A stretch of DNA of 64,000 nt from Methylotenera mobilis JLW8 (GTDB lineage Bacteria > Pseudomonadota > Gammaproteobacteria > Burkholderiales > Methylophilaceae). The stretch covers positions 310,001-374,000 of the forward strand of contig NC_012968.1 in NCBI RefSeq assembly GCF_000023705.1, written 5' to 3'. Shown here piece by piece: positions 36,876 to 46,139 of the stretch. The translations under genes were made by a program, and so were the position numbers. The notes beneath the pieces are model-generated. The model was not told the origin of the DNA, did no database searches, and saw only the letters and a list, made by a program, of their open reading frames with translations. Position 1 is the first letter of the stretch. Every line of letters starts with the position of its first letter.

Positions 36876-37643
36876 ATGGGATTAGCCAAACGTATTATTC
36901 CTTGCTTGGATGTCACCAATGGCCGTGTGGTCAAGGGGGTTAATTTCCTAGAGCTCCGAGATGCTGGTGACCCGGTAGAGATCGCTAGGCGCTACGATGA
37001 GCAGGGTGCTGATGAGCTGACTTTTTTAGATATCACTGCAAGCTCGGATAACCGCGGCCTGATTCTGCATATCATTGAAGAAGTGGCAAGCCAGGTGTTT
37101 ATCCCACTCACAGTTGGTGGTGGTGTGCGCGAGGTAGAAGATGTACGTCGTCTGCTCAATGCAGGCGCAGATAAGGTGAGTATTAACACCACAGCGGTGC
37201 TTAATCCTAAAGTGGTACAGGACGCTGCTGCCAAGTTTGGCTCACAATGTATTGTAGTTGCGATCGATGCGAAGAAAGTAGATAACCAACCATTCGAGTG
37301 GGAAGTGTTTACCCACGGTGGCCGCAAGGCAACCGGTTTGGATGCCGTAAAGTGGGCGGAGTATATGGTAAGCCTTGGCGCCGGTGAGTTATTGGTTACT
37401 AGTATGGACCGTGATGGCACCAAAATTGGTTTTAATAATCCGCTGAATAAAGCCATTAGCAATGCGGTGGAAGTGCCAATCATCGCCTCTGGCGGTGTGG
37501 GTAATTTACAGCATTTGGTGGATGGCGTAAAAGAAGGTGGCGCGGATGCGGTGCTAGCGGCAAGTATTTTCCACTATGGTGAATACACGGTTAAGCAGGC
37601 TAAAGACTATATGGCGCAGCACGGTATTGAGATTAGACGCTAG
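36876..37643 (+). CDS. hisF: Imidazole glycerol phosphate synthase, cyclase subunit
   Basis: Uses ammonia from HisH to form imidazoleglycerol phosphate and AICAR. The 255-residue barrel has the catalytic Asp near 11 in [28 protein letters not shown], and the second Asp in [13 protein letters not shown], with IIASGGVG near the C-terminus. Paralogue of the adjacent hisA. Confidence 0.97.
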   Translation: MGLAKRIIPCLDVTNGRVVKGVNFLELRDAGDPVEIARRYDEQGADELTFLDITASSDNRGLILHIIEEVASQVFIPLTVGGGVREVEDVRRLLNAGADKVSINTTAVLNPKVVQDAAAKFGSQCIVVAIDAKKVDNQPFEWEVFTHGGRKATGLDAVKWAEYMVSLGAGELLVTSMDRDGTKIGFNNPLNKAISNAVEVPIIASGGVGNLQHLVDGVKEGGADAVLAASIFHYGEYTVKQAKDYMAQHGIEIRR

Positions 37644-37717
37644 CAAGAGCTAGAGCGGTTACCTGATGGGGCTGCGCAATACTTGATTCAACAGATATTT
37701 CAATAGGTGGTAATGAG

Positions 37718-38104
37718 ATGAATTGGTTAGATGAAGTGACTTGGGATGCCAATGGTCTTGTTCCCGTTATCGCCCAAGAGCATGACACTGGACGTGTGCT
37801 GATGTTTGCCTGGATGAATCGCGAAGCCTTGCAGTTGAGTAGCGAAACCAATCAGGCGGTTTATTGGTCGAGGTCACGCAATAAGTTGTGGCGTAAAGGC
37901 GAAGAGTCTGGCCATGTGCAGAAAATACATGAGATTCGTCTGGATTGCGATGAAGACGTGATTTTGCTTAAGGTAGAACAAGTTGGCGGCATTGCATGTC
38001 ATACCGGTAGGCATAATTGCTTCTTTAAGACCTTAAAGGATGGTAACTGGTTGATTGATCAGCCTGTGATTAAAAATCCGGATGAAATTTATAAGCATGA
38101 GTAA
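37718..38104 (+). CDS. hisI: Phosphoribosyl-AMP cyclohydrolase
   Basis: Zinc enzyme opening the adenine ring of phosphoribosyl-AMP. The 128-residue protein has the family core: [33 protein letters not shown], the [12 protein letters not shown] metal site and the cysteine segment [14 protein letters not shown]. It is a separate gene, not fused with hisE. A GGTGGT(AATGAG) site precedes the ATG. Confidence 0.96.
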   Translation: MNWLDEVTWDANGLVPVIAQEHDTGRVLMFAWMNREALQLSSETNQAVYWSRSRNKLWRKGEESGHVQKIHEIRLDCDEDVILLKVEQVGGIACHTGRHNCFFKTLKDGNWLIDQPVIKNPDEIYKHE

Positions 38105-38426
38105 TGATATGAGTGATGTGTTAACCCGACTTTCAGAGTTACTGGAGCAGCGTAAATCTGCCGATCCTGCCTCGTCTTATGTAGCGAAGCTATATGCTAA
38201 AGGTATGGACAGCATTCTAAAAAAAGTGGGTGAAGAAGCGACTGAAACGGTGATTGCTGCCAAAGGCGGCAACAAAGAAGAAATCATCTACGAAACTGCA
38301 GACTTGTGGTTCCACACCATGATTATGCTAGCAAAGGCTGACTTAAAGCCTGATGATGTATTGGCTGAGCTAGCCAGGCGCGAGGGCCTGTCCGGCATTG
38401 TAGAAAAAGCTAATCGCAGCAAGTAA
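38097..38426 (+). CDS. hisE: Phosphoribosyl-ATP pyrophosphatase
   Basis: Hydrolyses phosphoribosyl-ATP to the monophosphate. The 109-residue all-alpha protein has [29 protein letters not shown] with the acidic metal ligands (EEATE) and [13 protein letters not shown]. The ATG at 38097 overlaps the hisI stop by eight bases, pointing to translational coupling; the ATG at 38109 is an equally possible start. Last gene of the his group. Confidence 0.93.
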   Translation: MSNDMSDVLTRLSELLEQRKSADPASSYVAKLYAKGMDSILKKVGEEATETVIAAKGGNKEEIIYETADLWFHTMIMLAKADLKPDDVLAELARREGLSGIVEKANRSK

Positions 38427-38501
38427 GCCTGAACTGGTTCCGTTTTGCTGTAGCACCGCCGTGTTTGGCGTAATCTTTGGCAGAAAATAGAAAGAATATA
38501 A

Positions 38502-38840
38502 ATGAGTGCAGATTGTATTTTTTGTAAGATTGTTCAGGGTGATATCCCTTCCAAGAAAATCTATGAGGATGATGATGTCATTGCCTTTCATGACATACAC
38601 CCCATTACTAAAGTACATTTCCTGTTAGTACCTAAGTTGCATGTAGAGAGCTTGGCTAGTTGCGGCTCGCAACATCAGGCATTATTGGGTAAGATGTTGT
38701 TACTGGCGCCTGAGTTGGCCAAACAGCAAGGGCTGTCTGGTTTCCGCACCATGATTAATACTGGGCGTGAAGGTGGGCAAGAAGTATTTCATATGCACGT
38801 GCATGTGTTTGGAGGCGGTAGTACACTGCCTAAAACATAG
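38502..38840 (+). CDS. hinT: HIT-family purine nucleoside phosphoramidase HinT
   Basis: Small hydrolase of adenosine phosphoramidates. The 112-residue protein has CIFCKIVQGDIPSKKIYEDD at the N-terminus and the histidine-triad motif HMHVHVFGG near the C-terminus. It links the his genes to tatABC, an arrangement common in betaproteobacteria. Spacing to tatA is 29 bases. Confidence 0.94.
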   Translation: MSADCIFCKIVQGDIPSKKIYEDDDVIAFHDIHPITKVHFLLVPKLHVESLASCGSQHQALLGKMLLLAPELAKQQGLSGFRTMINTGREGGQEVFHMHVHVFGGGSTLPKT

Positions 38841-38869
38841 TTTAATCATATTTAATTAGGAGAGTAGCA

Positions 38870-39220
38870 ATGGGAATCGGAGCTTGGTGGCATTGGTTGG
38901 TAGTTTTACTCATTGTGGTGCTCGTGTTTGGCACAAAAAAACTGCGTAATATTGGTGGCGACGTAGGTGGCGCCGTAAAAAACTTTAAAGATGCAGTGAA
39001 TGAAGGAAAAAATGCTGCTGATACACCGCAACAAGAACAGTCTGCTAATAGTCCCTTGTTGATTGAAGGTGAGGCGGTGGCGGTAGCGCCAGCTAAACCA
39101 GCGGCTAAAAAAAGAGCGCCGGCAAAATCCACAGCAAGCAAAACTACCGCAACTAAAGCTAAGTCAACGACAGCAAAAAAAGCGCCAGCAAAAGCTAAAT
39201 CAACGACTGCTGCCAAATAG
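38870..39220 (+). CDS. tatA: Twin-arginine translocase subunit TatA
   Basis: Pore-forming subunit of the Tat export system for folded proteins. The 116-residue protein has the N-terminal membrane helix ([20 protein letters not shown], residues 6-25), the [10 protein letters not shown] hinge and an amphipathic helix. The C-terminal part (75-116) is a Lys/Ala/Thr/Pro tail with 13 Lys/Arg and no acidic residue, longer and more basic than usual for TatA. GGAGAG precedes the ATG. Likely first gene of tatABC. Confidence 0.94.
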   Translation: MGIGAWWHWLVVLLIVVLVFGTKKLRNIGGDVGGAVKNFKDAVNEGKNAADTPQQEQSANSPLLIEGEAVAVAPAKPAAKKRAPAKSTASKTTATKAKSTTAKKAPAKAKSTTAAK

Positions 39221-39262
39221 CAGTAATGTTGAACACGTCTTTGGTAATAAGGTCTAGGCAGC

Positions 39263-39640
39263 ATGTTTGATATTGCATTTTCTGAGTTGGTTGTCATTGC
39301 GATTGTTGCGCTGATTGTGATTGGCCCTGAAAAACTGCCTAAAGTAGCGCGCACCATTGGTACCATGGTAGGGCGTATGCAACGCTATATGGCGCAGATT
39401 AAAGAGGAGGTGAATCGTGAATCACGCTTTGCCGAATTGCAAAAGCTGCAGCAAGAAATCCAGCAGGCGACAGAAAGTGCGCAGGCTAGTTTAAAAAGCG
39501 GTGTTGACTATATCTCCGAAGCGGTTGATATCCCAGAAACGGTTGATCAGCCCCATCAAAACTCTCATCAGCAGAGCGGTGATAGCGCAAAACTTGCGAC
39601 TAAACCGCAAGAACATTCCTCTACCTCCGTTAAAGACTAG
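39263..39640 (+). CDS. tatB: Twin-arginine translocase subunit TatB
   Basis: With TatC it forms the receptor for twin-arginine signal peptides. The 125-residue protein has the N-terminal helix FDIAFSELVVIAIVALIVIGPEKLP with the Glu8 and GPEKLP hinge typical of TatB, then a long amphipathic helix and a polar tail. Between tatA and tatC. Confidence 0.94.
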   Translation: MFDIAFSELVVIAIVALIVIGPEKLPKVARTIGTMVGRMQRYMAQIKEEVNRESRFAELQKLQQEIQQATESAQASLKSGVDYISEAVDIPETVDQPHQNSHQQSGDSAKLATKPQEHSSTSVKD

Positions 39641-39648
39641 CGATTGCT

Positions 39649-40398
39649 GTGACTCCTACAGAAAACTTTATCTCTCACTTAATTGAATTAAGAAACCGTT
39701 TACTACGCATTGTAGCTGGCTTTATTTTGGTTTTTATTGCGCTGTTTCCATTCGCCAATGAAATCTACGCTTTGCTCGCGGCGCCTCTGCTAAGCAAGTT
39801 GCCGGCAGGTGGGCAGATGATTGCCACAGCAGTGACCACACCGTTCTTCGTGCCGATGAAAGTTGCCATGATGGCCGCCTTCTTGCTCTCATTGCCACAT
39901 ACTTTGTACCAGATATGGTCTTTTGTGGCACCAGGCCTGTATGCGCATGAGAAGAAGTTTATGATTCCTATTATTCTTGCCAGCAGCTTTTTGTTTCTGT
40001 CCGGTATGGCGTTTGCTTACTTTTTGGTTTTCCCTGTGATTTTTGGTTTTATCGTAGGTACTGCGCCGGCAGGGGTTGCCGTGATGACCGATATAGGTAA
40101 CTACCTGGATTTCATCATCACGCTGTTCTGTGCGTTTGGCTTGGCATTTGAAGTGCCGATTGCCGTAGTGATGGCAGCGCGTTTTGGCTGGGTTTCCATC
40201 AGCGCGTTAAAGGAGGCCAGAGGTTACGTGGTGGTGGGCGCGTTTGTGATTGCTGCTGTGGTCACGCCACCGGATGTGATTTCGCAATTTATGCTGGCCA
40301 TGCCGATGTGGCTGCTATACGAGCTTGGTATTGTGGTGGCAAGGTTCACTGCAGCCAAGGAGGACGAAAGCGAACCTACGATTCTGCCGCCGGCATAG
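39649..40398 (+). CDS. tatC: Twin-arginine translocase subunit TatC
   Basis: Six-helix membrane protein that recognises twin-arginine signals. The 249-residue protein has the N-terminal signal-binding segment (FISHLIELRNRLLRI), FVAPGLYAHEKKF and the conserved FGLAFEVPI. The start is GTG at 39649, eight bases after the tatB stop. It ends three bases before the convergent protease gene, with no terminator between them. Likely client in this window: the Rieske protein PetA. Confidence 0.95.
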   Translation: MTPTENFISHLIELRNRLLRIVAGFILVFIALFPFANEIYALLAAPLLSKLPAGGQMIATAVTTPFFVPMKVAMMAAFLLSLPHTLYQIWSFVAPGLYAHEKKFMIPIILASSFLFLSGMAFAYFLVFPVIFGFIVGTAPAGVAVMTDIGNYLDFIITLFCAFGLAFEVPIAVVMAARFGWVSISALKEARGYVVVGAFVIAAVVTPPDVISQFMLAMPMWLLYELGIVVARFTAAKEDESEPTILPPA

Positions 40399-40401
40399 TT
40401 C

Positions 40402-41574
40402 CTACTCTGGCGCCGCCACTGGTTTAGGGCGCTTGCCAATAATGATTGCCACATTGGTGATATTGCCATCACGTACAATCTGCATTGTAGCTTTTTGATT
40501 GGGTTTTAATGCTGCAATTAAATTAAGCATGCTGCCGCTGTCAGTCACTGGTTTACCTTCGATTGCCACCAAAATATCTCCAGAACGTAAACCCGCACGG
40601 TCTGCTGGACTGTGTTTTAGTACGCCAGCAATTAACGCGCCTTGTGCTTTATTTAGTCTAAATGACTCTGCCAGCTCTGGTGTAATGTCTTGCGCTTCTA
40701 TACCGATCCAGCCACGCGTCACATTGCCCTGTGCCGCAATTTGCTCCATTACTTGGCGCGCTAGCGTGGTAGGGATGGCAAAGCCTATGCCCATAGAGCC
40801 GCCGCTACGTGAGTAGATGGCGCTGTTGATGCCCACTAGGTTGCCTTCTGTATTGATTAATGCGCCGCCAGAGTTGCCTGGGTTGATAGAGGCATCAGTC
40901 TGGATAAAGTTTTCATAGATATTAATGCCCAAGTGGCTGCGGCCCAGTGCGCTGACGATGCCTTGTGTCACGGTTTGACCAACGCCGAATGGGTTGCCGA
41001 TGGCGAGGACTACGTCACCTACGCTCAGTGCGTCTGAGCTAGCGAAAGTAATCGCGGGTAAGTCATTGGCTTCAACTTTAATTAGTGCCAAGTCAGTGTC
41101 CGGGTCGGTGCCTACTACAGTTGCAGACATTTTTCTGCCGTCAGATAATGCGACTTCAATAGAGTCAGCGGTAGCAATCACATGGTTGTTGGTGAGAATT
41201 AAGCCTTGGTTGCTCACGATTACGCCAGAGCCTAGGCTGTTTTCCGGCTGAGCCTGTGGTTCTGGTTCCTCTAGCTGATCGCCAAAGAAGTGGCGAAACG
41301 CAGGGTCATCCAATAGGTCTTGATGTGGGTTACTACGCGGCTTTTTGCTGGTGAATATGTTCACCACGGCCGGCATCGCTTTTTTCACGGCGCTGCTATA
41401 TGAATAAATTGGGCTGCTAATGCTGCCTGGTTCGGCCTGTTTAACTACTAGGGCCTGCTCTCTGAAGCTAAAGAAGTTTGGGTAAAAAATGCGTAAGGCA
41501 AATATTAATGCCATGCAGATGGTGGCTGCCTGCGCAAAAATTAGCCATAATCTTTTATGTAGAGAATCATTCAT
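40402..41574 (-). CDS. DegS/AlgW-like periplasmic serine protease
   Basis: HtrA-family protease anchored by an N-terminal membrane helix (about 9-30). The 390-residue protein has the catalytic triad His131 (LTNNHVI), Asp161 (DTDLALIKV) and Ser235 (GNSGGALIN) and a single C-terminal PDZ domain (about 285-375), as in DegS rather than the two-PDZ DegP. A single PDZ plus anchor suggests regulated proteolysis of an anti-sigma factor (RseA-like), but MucD/DegQ-type quality control is also possible. It is convergent to tatC. Confidence 0.9.
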   Translation of the reverse strand: MNDSLHKRLWLIFAQAATICMALIFALRIFYPNFFSFREQALVVKQAEPGSISSPIYSYSSAVKKAMPAVVNIFTSKKPRSNPHQDLLDDPAFRHFFGDQLEEPEPQAQPENSLGSGVIVSNQGLILTNNHVIATADSIEVALSDGRKMSATVVGTDPDTDLALIKVEANDLPAITFASSDALSVGDVVLAIGNPFGVGQTVTQGIVSALGRSHLGINIYENFIQTDASINPGNSGGALINTEGNLVGINSAIYSRSGGSMGIGFAIPTTLARQVMEQIAAQGNVTRGWIGIEAQDITPELAESFRLNKAQGALIAGVLKHSPADRAGLRSGDILVAIEGKPVTDSGSMLNLIAALKPNQKATMQIVRDGNITNVAIIIGKRPKPVAAPE

Positions 41575-41733
41575 TTTTAGTTACGTCTTAAGTTGGTAAT
41601 TATTAAGTATGGTAATTAATCAAATTTAATCTAAGGTTGCTGCAGTATTTAATACTGGGTCATGCATCTCACCCTGATATCGGGCCGGTAACTTAAAAAT
41701 CAATAGCCTATCATTATTAAAGGTTTGAAGCTT

Positions 41734-42483
41734 ATGGTAAAAATCAATGAGTTAAATCATTATACCCAACAACTGATGCAAGTAGCGCGTTTCAAAGATT
41801 ACTGCCCGAATGGCCTGCAGGTAGAGGGGCGTGCTGAAATTAACAAGATAGTCACTGGGGTGACGGCAAGTATGGCGTTGCTGGAGGCTGCACAGCAGGC
41901 AGGGGCTGATTTAATCCTAGTGCATCATGGCTATTTTTGGCGCAATGAGGCACCGGAGTTAGTGGGTGTTAAGCAAAAGCGTATTAAATTCTTGCTGCAG
42001 TATGAGATTAATTTGATGGCATACCATTTGCCGTTAGATGTGCATGCTGAGTTTGGTAACAATGTGCAGCTCGGTCGGCTGTTGGGCTTTGAAGCACAAA
42101 ACTATGTTGGGGCTGACGATTTAATTGCCTATGCCGAGCTGGATGAGGGCCTACCTTTGTCTGCGATTGCGGCTTTGCTCGAGCAGCGTTTGGGGCGTTC
42201 AGTGTTGACGATTGGCGACGCGGCGCAAGTAATCAAGAGGGTGGCCTGGTGCACAGGGGCGGCACAAGGTTATATAGATCAAGCCGTTGCACAGGGGGTT
42301 GATCTCTATATTAGCGGCGAGATATCTGAGCAAACGGTACATCAGGCGCTTGAAACCGGCGTGGCCTATATATCAGCAGGCCATCATGCAACGGAGCGTT
42401 ATGGGGTGCAGGCGCTGGGTAAGCATCTGGCAGAAAAGTTTAATTTGGAGCATGAGTTTATTGATATACATAATCCAGTTTAA
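41734..42483 (+). CDS. Nif3-like dinuclear metal center protein
   Basis: A 249-residue member of the Nif3/YbgI (DUF34) family, cytosolic, with a two-metal site. Signatures: FKDYCPNGLQVEGR, the metal-binding VHHGYFW, AYHLPLDVH and the C-terminal AGHHATERYG with its Glu. The molecular function is not settled; roles near GTP cyclohydrolase or hydrolysis of nucleotides have been proposed. ATG at 41734 with AAAGG upstream is preferred to the TTG at 41725. Confidence 0.9.
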   Translation: MVKINELNHYTQQLMQVARFKDYCPNGLQVEGRAEINKIVTGVTASMALLEAAQQAGADLILVHHGYFWRNEAPELVGVKQKRIKFLLQYEINLMAYHLPLDVHAEFGNNVQLGRLLGFEAQNYVGADDLIAYAELDEGLPLSAIAALLEQRLGRSVLTIGDAAQVIKRVAWCTGAAQGYIDQAVAQGVDLYISGEISEQTVHQALETGVAYISAGHHATERYGVQALGKHLAEKFNLEHEFIDIHNPV

Positions 42484-42538
42484 TCGTTTTATTTCAGTCA
42501 CTTAATAAATAAAGCTTTAATTTGGGGCTGGAAAATTG

Positions 42539-42544
42539 TATAAT
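42539..42544 (+). promoter_or_regulatory. -10 box, probable promoter of petABC
   Basis: TATAAT about 190 bases before petA, with only a poor -35 (TTTAAT, 17 bases upstream). The 190-base leader shows no recognised structure. Confidence 0.4.
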
Positions 42545-42741
42545 CTGCCGCCTAAACATGAAGCCATGTCTATATTTTAAATTGCTTTGGCTGTTAATAA
42601 GTAATGCAGGTGATGTCTTAAATTGAAGATAGCCATTTACCCAATAATGTGAGTGTTTAGATATTAGTAGTAAGGTGACGCTGCATGCTTAGCAACGGTG
42701 CTGCGTCTAATCCAGTCAATCCTTTCGAGCAAGAGGAAAAC

Positions 42742-43380
42742 ATGTCAGACATTCAAAATGACAATCAGCAGGCTGAATCGCAATCGTGCGGTTGTTCCCA
42801 AGTAGATCAAGAAAAACGTAACTTTTTAATCGCCACTTCCGCAGTTGGTGCATTGGGCTGTGCTGCAGTAGCTGTGCCCTTTGTAAAAAGCATGACGCCA
42901 AGTGAGCGTGCTAAAGCGGCAGGTGCGCCAGTAGAAGTTGATATCAGCAAAATTGAGCCAGGCACTATGATGACGGCTGAGTGGCGTGGTAAACCAGTAT
43001 GGATTATTAATCGTACTGAAGAAATGACAGCTGAGTTGGCTCAGCATGACGGTCAGTTATCAGACCCTGCTTCTGATGTAACTTCACAACAGCCTGCTTA
43101 TTGTAAAAATGAAGGCCGTTCTATTAAGCCAAATCTTGCTGTGATTGTTGGTATCTGTACCCATTTGGGCTGCTCACCTAGCGGTAAGTTGCAAAAAGGC
43201 GGTGATATGGGTGACGGCTGGACTGGCGGTTTCTTCTGCCCATGTCATGGCTCTAAGTTTGATTTGGCTGGTCGCGTGTTCAAGGGTTCTCCTGCACCTA
43301 TCAACTTGGTAGTGCCGCCACATAAATACTTGAGTGAGAATCTACTTCTGATTGGTGTTGATACTGAAGAGAAAGCATAA
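42742..43380 (+). CDS. petA: Ubiquinol-cytochrome c reductase, Rieske iron-sulfur subunit
   Basis: Carries electrons from ubiquinol to cytochrome c1 in the bc1 complex. The 212-residue protein has one N-terminal helix (ATSAVGALGCAAVAVPFV) and the [2Fe-2S] motifs CTHLGCSP and CPCHGSKFD. Its Tat-type signal has Lys-Arg (EKRNFL, 24-29) in place of twin arginine, preceded by a CGC cluster (16-18). ATG at 42742 with AGAGGAAAAC upstream is chosen over the ATG at 42685. petB and petC follow closely. Confidence 0.95.
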   Translation: MSDIQNDNQQAESQSCGCSQVDQEKRNFLIATSAVGALGCAAVAVPFVKSMTPSERAKAAGAPVEVDISKIEPGTMMTAEWRGKPVWIINRTEEMTAELAQHDGQLSDPASDVTSQQPAYCKNEGRSIKPNLAVIVGICTHLGCSPSGKLQKGGDMGDGWTGGFFCPCHGSKFDLAGRVFKGSPAPINLVVPPHKYLSENLLLIGVDTEEKA

Positions 43381-43382
43381 TC

Positions 43383-44681
43383 ATGACTGATAAAAATAAA
43401 TCAGCGCTCGCAAGCGCATTAAATGACGGTATCAATTGGGTAGATGCTCGTTTTCCATTAACGAGTAACGTTAAGGCGCATTTGACCGAATATTACGCAC
43501 CAAAAAACTTTAACTTTTGGTACTTTTTTGGCTCTTTAGCACTGTTGGTGTTGGTGCTACAAATCTTAACCGGTATTTTCCTGACCATGCATTACAAACC
43601 AGACGCAGACTTAGCGTTCGGTTCTGTGGAATATATTATGCGTGATGTGCCATGGGGCTGGTTGATTCGCTACATGCACTCTACAGGTGCTTCTATGTTC
43701 TTCGTTGTGGTTTATCTGCACATGTTCCGTGGCATTATTTACGGGTCATACAGAAATCCACGTGAGTTGATTTGGTTGTTTGGCGTGGCAATCTTCTTGG
43801 TATTGATGGGTGAAGCATTCTTTGGTTACCTATTGCCTTGGGGTCAAATGTCTTACTGGGGGGCGCAAGTGATTGTTAACTTGTTCTCTGCTATTCCATT
43901 TGTTGGTCCAGACGTGTCTGAGTGGTTGCGTGGTGACTACTTGGTATCTGATGCAACACTGAATCGCTTCTTTGCGTTTCACGTGATTGCCTTACCATTC
44001 GTATTGGTTGGTTTAGTGGTTGCGCACTTGATTGCTTTGCATGAAGTTGGTTCAAACAATCCTGACGGCGTAGAAATCAAAAAACTGAAAGACAAGAAAA
44101 CAGGTATTCCTTTAGATGGCATTCCATTCCATCCTTACTACACAGTAAAGGATTTGGTGGGTGTGGCTATGTTCCTGATTGTGTTCTCAGCAATTATTTT
44201 CTTTGCGCCTGAAATGGGTGGTTACTTCTTGGAAGCAAATAACTTTGTGCCAGCTGATCCGTTAAAAACGCCAGCACATATTGCGCCAGTTTGGTACTTC
44301 ACGCCGTATTACTCAATTCTGCGTGCAGTTCCGCCAATCTTTAACTCACAGTTCCCGGGTGTGGCTGCAATGGGCTTGTCTGTAGTTGCATTTGCTTTAC
44401 TGCCTTGGTTGGATAAGAGCCCGGTGAAGTCTATTCGCTATCGCGGCACTTTGTATAAAAAATGGTTGGTGGCTTTTGTGATTAGCTTCTTGATCCTTGG
44501 CTACCTTGGTACTGTGCCATCTAACGTTTGGGGTCAGTTCGGTGCATGGATGGGCGGTGCTGATCGCGCTACTGTGGTTGCACGCGTGTTTACAGTGGTT
44601 TACTTCTTGTTCTTTGCGTTAATGCCTTGGTATACGAAAAAAGATAAAACTAAACCAGTGCCAGAAAGGGTAACAGGATAA
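43383..44681 (+). CDS. petB: Ubiquinol-cytochrome c reductase, cytochrome b
   Basis: Membrane core of the bc1 complex, holding two b hemes and the quinone sites. The 432-residue protein has about eight or nine helices, the paired heme histidines (YMHSTGASMFFVVVYLHMFRG, FHVIALPFVLVGLVVAHLIALH by position in helices 2 and 4) and the Qo motif PEMGG-type (APEMGGYFLE) within the linker. Full-length cytochrome b rather than the split b6/IV form. Start two bases after petA stop. Confidence 0.96.
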   Translation: MTDKNKSALASALNDGINWVDARFPLTSNVKAHLTEYYAPKNFNFWYFFGSLALLVLVLQILTGIFLTMHYKPDADLAFGSVEYIMRDVPWGWLIRYMHSTGASMFFVVVYLHMFRGIIYGSYRNPRELIWLFGVAIFLVLMGEAFFGYLLPWGQMSYWGAQVIVNLFSAIPFVGPDVSEWLRGDYLVSDATLNRFFAFHVIALPFVLVGLVVAHLIALHEVGSNNPDGVEIKKLKDKKTGIPLDGIPFHPYYTVKDLVGVAMFLIVFSAIIFFAPEMGGYFLEANNFVPADPLKTPAHIAPVWYFTPYYSILRAVPPIFNSQFPGVAAMGLSVVAFALLPWLDKSPVKSIRYRGTLYKKWLVAFVISFLILGYLGTVPSNVWGQFGAWMGGADRATVVARVFTVVYFLFFALMPWYTKKDKTKPVPERVTG

Positions 44682-44686
44682 TAACC

Positions 44687-45394
44687 ATGAAAAAATTATT
44701 GTTAGCAATGTTGTTGATGCCTTTCCTTGCTGCGCCAATGCTGGCTAATGCAAATGAAAGCGTAAGTTTGGATAAAGCGCCGGTTGATGCTGCTGATCAT
44801 GAGTCTTTGCAGCGTGGTGCACGTACTTTCGTTAATTACTGTTTAAATTGCCATAGCGCTAATTACATGCGCTACAACAGATTGTTGGAAATTGGTTTGA
44901 CTGAAAAGCAAATCAAAGACAACTTGCTGTTGGCTGGCGAGAAAATTGGCGATCAAATGAAAGTAGCCATCAATAAAAAAGATGCAGCGAAATGGTTTGG
45001 CACTGCGCCACCTGACTTGTCTGTAGAAGTGCGTGCACGTGGCGCAGATTGGGTTTACACCTATATGCGCAGCTTCTATCGCGACAGTACAAGAACAACA
45101 GGTTGGAATAACACCGTGTTTGATAAAGTGGGTATGCCACATGTGCTATATGAGTTGCAAGGTGAGCAAGAGTTAAACCATGAATCACATGCCTTGAAAC
45201 TGGTTAAACCAGGCAAACTTTCTGTTGAAGAGTACGATGCTTTGGTGGGTGATTTGACCAATTTTATGGCTTATATGTCTGAGCCAGCTAAGCAACAAAG
45301 AAATCAGCTAGGTTGGTTAGTTTTGCTGTTTTTAAGTGTGTTGTTAGTGCTGACATACAAACTTAAAAAAGCTTACTGGAAGGAAATACACTAA
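44687..45394 (+). CDS. petC: Ubiquinol-cytochrome c reductase, cytochrome c1
   Basis: Heme c subunit that passes electrons to soluble cytochromes such as c4. The 235-residue protein has a signal peptide (MKKLLLAMLLMPFLAAPMLA), the heme site CLNCHS (52-57), YMRYNRL, a distal-Met region (GMPHVLYE) and a C-terminal anchor helix (LGWLVLLFLSVLLVLTY). Last of petABC; sspA follows three bases later. Confidence 0.95.
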   Translation: MKKLLLAMLLMPFLAAPMLANANESVSLDKAPVDAADHESLQRGARTFVNYCLNCHSANYMRYNRLLEIGLTEKQIKDNLLLAGEKIGDQMKVAINKKDAAKWFGTAPPDLSVEVRARGADWVYTYMRSFYRDSTRTTGWNNTVFDKVGMPHVLYELQGEQELNHESHALKLVKPGKLSVEEYDALVGDLTNFMAYMSEPAKQQRNQLGWLVLLFLSVLLVLTYKLKKAYWKEIH

Positions 45395-45397
45395 ATT

Positions 45398-45997
45398 ATG
45401 ATGACTTTATATTCAGGGACGACTGATCCCTATAGCCACCGTTGCCGTATCGTGCTGTATGAAAAAGGCATGGATTTTCAGGTGATTGATGTTGACCTGG
45501 CCAACAAGCCAGAAGACTTGGCCGTAATTAATCCATATAATCATGTGCCAGTGTTGGTTGAGCGTGATTTGGTGCTGTCAGAAGCGAACATTATCAATGA
45601 GTATATTGATGAGCGCTTTCCACATCCGCAGTTGATGCCACCAGATCCAGTGATGCGTGCCCGTGCTAGATTGTTTTTGTATAGCTTTGAAAAAGACTTG
45701 TTCAGCCATATTGCTGATATTGAGTCTGGTGACCAAGAAAAAGCGGATAAAGCACGTGCAACAATACGTGACAACTTGACCCAATTAGTGCCTATCTTCG
45801 CTAAACAAAACTATTTGTTAGGTGATGATTACTCAATGTTAGACGTGGCGGTGACGCCATTGCTCTGGCGTTTAGGTTACTACGGTATTGAGTTGCCAAA
45901 TCAAGCTGCACCAATCTTGAAATATGCAGAGCGTTTGTTTTCAAGACCACTGTATGCGGATGCAATGACACCGTCAGAAAAAGCAATGCGCAAGTAG
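45398..45997 (+). CDS. sspA: Stringent starvation protein A
   Basis: Glutathione S-transferase-fold protein that binds sigma70 RNA polymerase and modulates transcription under stress. The 199-residue protein has the thioredoxin-like N-domain (MTLYSGTTDPYSHRCRIVLYEKGMDF by position 2-27, with NPYNHVPVLVERDLVLSEA) and the helical C-domain (LGDDYSMLDVAVTPLLWRL). It starts with a double ATG. The petABC-sspAB order is typical of betaproteobacteria. Confidence 0.94.
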   Translation: MMTLYSGTTDPYSHRCRIVLYEKGMDFQVIDVDLANKPEDLAVINPYNHVPVLVERDLVLSEANIINEYIDERFPHPQLMPPDPVMRARARLFLYSFEKDLFSHIADIESGDQEKADKARATIRDNLTQLVPIFAKQNYLLGDDYSMLDVAVTPLLWRLGYYGIELPNQAAPILKYAERLFSRPLYADAMTPSEKAMRK

Positions 45998-46006
45998 TCA
46001 TACCGT

Positions 46007-46050
46007 TTAGATGGCGTTTAATTGAAACTGTTTGATTGGGCGCCATCTAA
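46007..46050 (+). other. Hairpin between sspA and sspB
   Basis: TTAGATGGCG (46007-46016) and CGCCATCTAA (46041-46050) are perfectly complementary, followed by TTTATAT. It may be a weak terminator or attenuator after sspA. Confidence 0.45.
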
Positions 46051-46139
46051 TTTATATCGCTGTAAATGTGCTAGTCATGTCGCTAGCCTCCCAATCTGTA
46101 ACTGAAGCTATCTTTAACTCTTAAGTAGGTTCGTTCAAT

